64,000 nt of DNA from Dactylorhiza incarnata. Lineage: Eukaryota; Streptophyta; Magnoliopsida; Asparagales; Orchidaceae. Positions 63,076 through 64,000 of the stretch are shown in pieces. The stretch's first letter is position 1. Each line of letters begins with the position of its first letter. The translations under genes and the position numbers were made by a program. The DNA lies in assembly GCA_033032865.1 (NCBI GenBank), contig JAWHQI010000507.1, forward strand, positions 310,001-374,000, in the 5' to 3' direction. The notes beneath the pieces were generated by a model. That model saw only the letters and a list, made by a program, of their open reading frames with translations, was not told the origin of the DNA and did not search any database.

Positions 63076-64000
63076 ATGCCCGTCTCCGACAATACCCGTT
63101 CCCAAATCCCACCCACGGATCTCGAGCTTCTTCGACAGGAGCAAGCCACCTTGGCTCACACCGTCCAAGCCCTCACCGCTCACTCCGACAAACAGAGCCG
63201 CACGTTGGAGGAGCTCCAAGCCATGATGGCGAGTCTTCTCTCCTCACGGGCAGACAAGGAAGGCACCTCTGGTGGCCGCACCTCCGCCGTGGACGAGTAC
63301 CGCTCACCGAATCGGGACAACCACCTTCATTATCGTTCACACCGTTTTGAGTTTCCGCGCTTCTACGGCGACGACCTCCAGGAATGGATATATAAAGCGG
63401 AGCAGTTTTTTGAGTTGGATTATACTCCGGAGGATTTCAAGGTGAAGATCGCTTCCGCACATGTCGAAGGGAAGGTCTTGTATTGGCACCAAGCTTATAT
63501 GAAATCGAGACTTACGCGACATTGGCCACGGTGGGCCGAGTACACTCAAGCTTTGGCTGCGCGATTTGGATCGGTCCTCTTTGAGGATCCAATGGCCGAA
63601 CTGAAGAATCTGAAGCAGAAGGGTACGGTTCAAACCTTCTTGGATGAATTTGATATCTTGTTACATCGGGTCACCAATACGGAGGAATATGCTATGAGTT
63701 TTTGCATTGCAGGGCTTAAGGATGAAATTGGCTACGCCATACGCATGTTTCAACCCAAAACCCTTCAAGAGGTTTTTGCTTTAGCTCGGATGGAGGAGCG
63801 GCGGACTGCCTCCACTCAGCGTCGTATGGTGTTGGACACAACCGAGACAAGTGGGGCTGCTGAGAGTAGAATGTCCTTCACCAAGCCACTTTCTACGCTT
63901 ATTCCTGCGACACCACGCGGCAACAACCATACTCCGCACCTCAGTACCCAAAGTAATCATCGCCGTTTCACGGCGGTTGAAATGGCAGAGAAGCGCGCAA
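63076..64000 (+). CDS. Gypsy Gag, open at the right window edge
   Basis: ATG at 63076 (MPVSDNTRSQIPPTDLELLR) after a leader, open for 308 codons to the end of the window. A coiled-coil-like start (LAHTVQALTAHSDKQSRTLE) is followed by the Retrotrans_gag domain: FEFPRFYGDDLQEWIYKAEQ near residue 95, FFELDYTPEDFKVKIASAHV, then FGSVLFEDPMAELKNLKQKG near 170 and FCIAGLKDEIGYAIRMFQPK near 212. The last residues, TAVEMAEKRA, are the usual lead-in to the zinc knuckle, which lies outside. Frame and wording suggest a chromovirus-type Gypsy. There are no stops, so the element could be fairly young. Confidence 0.9.
   Translation, partial: MPVSDNTRSQIPPTDLELLRQEQATLAHTVQALTAHSDKQSRTLEELQAMMASLLSSRADKEGTSGGRTSAVDEYRSPNRDNHLHYRSHRFEFPRFYGDDLQEWIYKAEQFFELDYTPEDFKVKIASAHVEGKVLYWHQAYMKSRLTRHWPRWAEYTQALAARFGSVLFEDPMAELKNLKQKGTVQTFLDEFDILLHRVTNTEEYAMSFCIAGLKDEIGYAIRMFQPKTLQEVFALARMEERRTASTQRRMVLDTTETSGAAESRMSFTKPLSTLIPATPRGNNHTPHLSTQSNHRRFTAVEMAEKRA

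Noticed and set aside
62620..63350. Long frames on both strands over the Gypsy C leader and Gag start
   Set aside because: Out of frame with the Gag that starts at 63076, and built from GCCGATTCC repeats.

Overview
The window is plant nuclear DNA and is almost entirely transposable elements nested inside one another. The evidence for a flowering-plant genome is the set of families present: Ty1/Copia elements primed by initiator-Met tRNA (PBS reading TGGTATCAGAGC), chromodomain-type Ty3/Gypsy elements, an RTE-clade LINE with a (TTG)n tail, a PIF/Harbinger transposon with its Myb/trihelix partner ORF, and the 3' end of a plant BRCT-PHD gene. The species cannot be named from the sequence. No bacterial, organellar or CRISPR feature and no RNA gene was seen.

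Layout, outermost first. (1) Positions 1-5945 and 41520-about 43050 are two halves of a decayed SIRE-like Copia element (TE0). Its left half carries an RTE LINE insertion with a target-site duplication and two copies of a 321-bp SINE-like repeat. (2) TE0 is interrupted in its 3' ORF by a second SIRE-like Copia element (TE1, 5946-41519), which holds four further insertions. In gag there is a tandem, triple-LTR, gag-only Gypsy array (7876-16738, TSD GCAGC). After the integrase there is a solo LTR (19795-26474) that contains a short-LTR Copia element (20178-25171, TSD GTACA). Before the RT there is a PIF/Harbinger transposon (26542-35612, TSD GAA) that contains a young, fully open Copia element on the minus strand (29745-34740, TSD ATACT). 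In the RT there is a foldback element (35916-36655) whose centre is a palindromic tandem array. (3) About 43.4-54.1 kb holds remnants of two Gypsy elements. The first contains a 1146-bp non-autonomous element with PIF-like termini (44399-45544, TSD GAA) that has captured fragments of two unrelated host genes, a CCT/TCP-1 delta chaperonin and a kinesin-light-chain-like TPR protein. (4) 55082-55970 is the only host-gene sequence in normal context: the last two exons of a BRCT-domain protein of the At4g02110 type ending in a PHD-like finger. Its earlier exons are not in the window next to it, so the TE nest may lie in one of its introns or may have cut it. (5) 58458-62303 is a minus-strand Copia element with a matching 5-bp TSD (TTTGA) but almost no pol, with an RTE LINE inside its 5' LTR. 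(6) From about 62.4 kb a further Gypsy element begins (LTR end, PBS, gag) and runs off the right edge with an open frame.

Most element genes carry frameshifts and stops. The exceptions are the 1428-codon gag-pol frame of the minus-strand Copia (29870-34156) and the gag open at the right edge. Several insertions can be verified because the interrupted host reading frame becomes continuous when the insert and one TSD copy are ignored. This gives a relative chronology: TE0, then TE1, then the Gypsy array, solo LTR, PIF and foldback, then the two short-LTR Copia elements.
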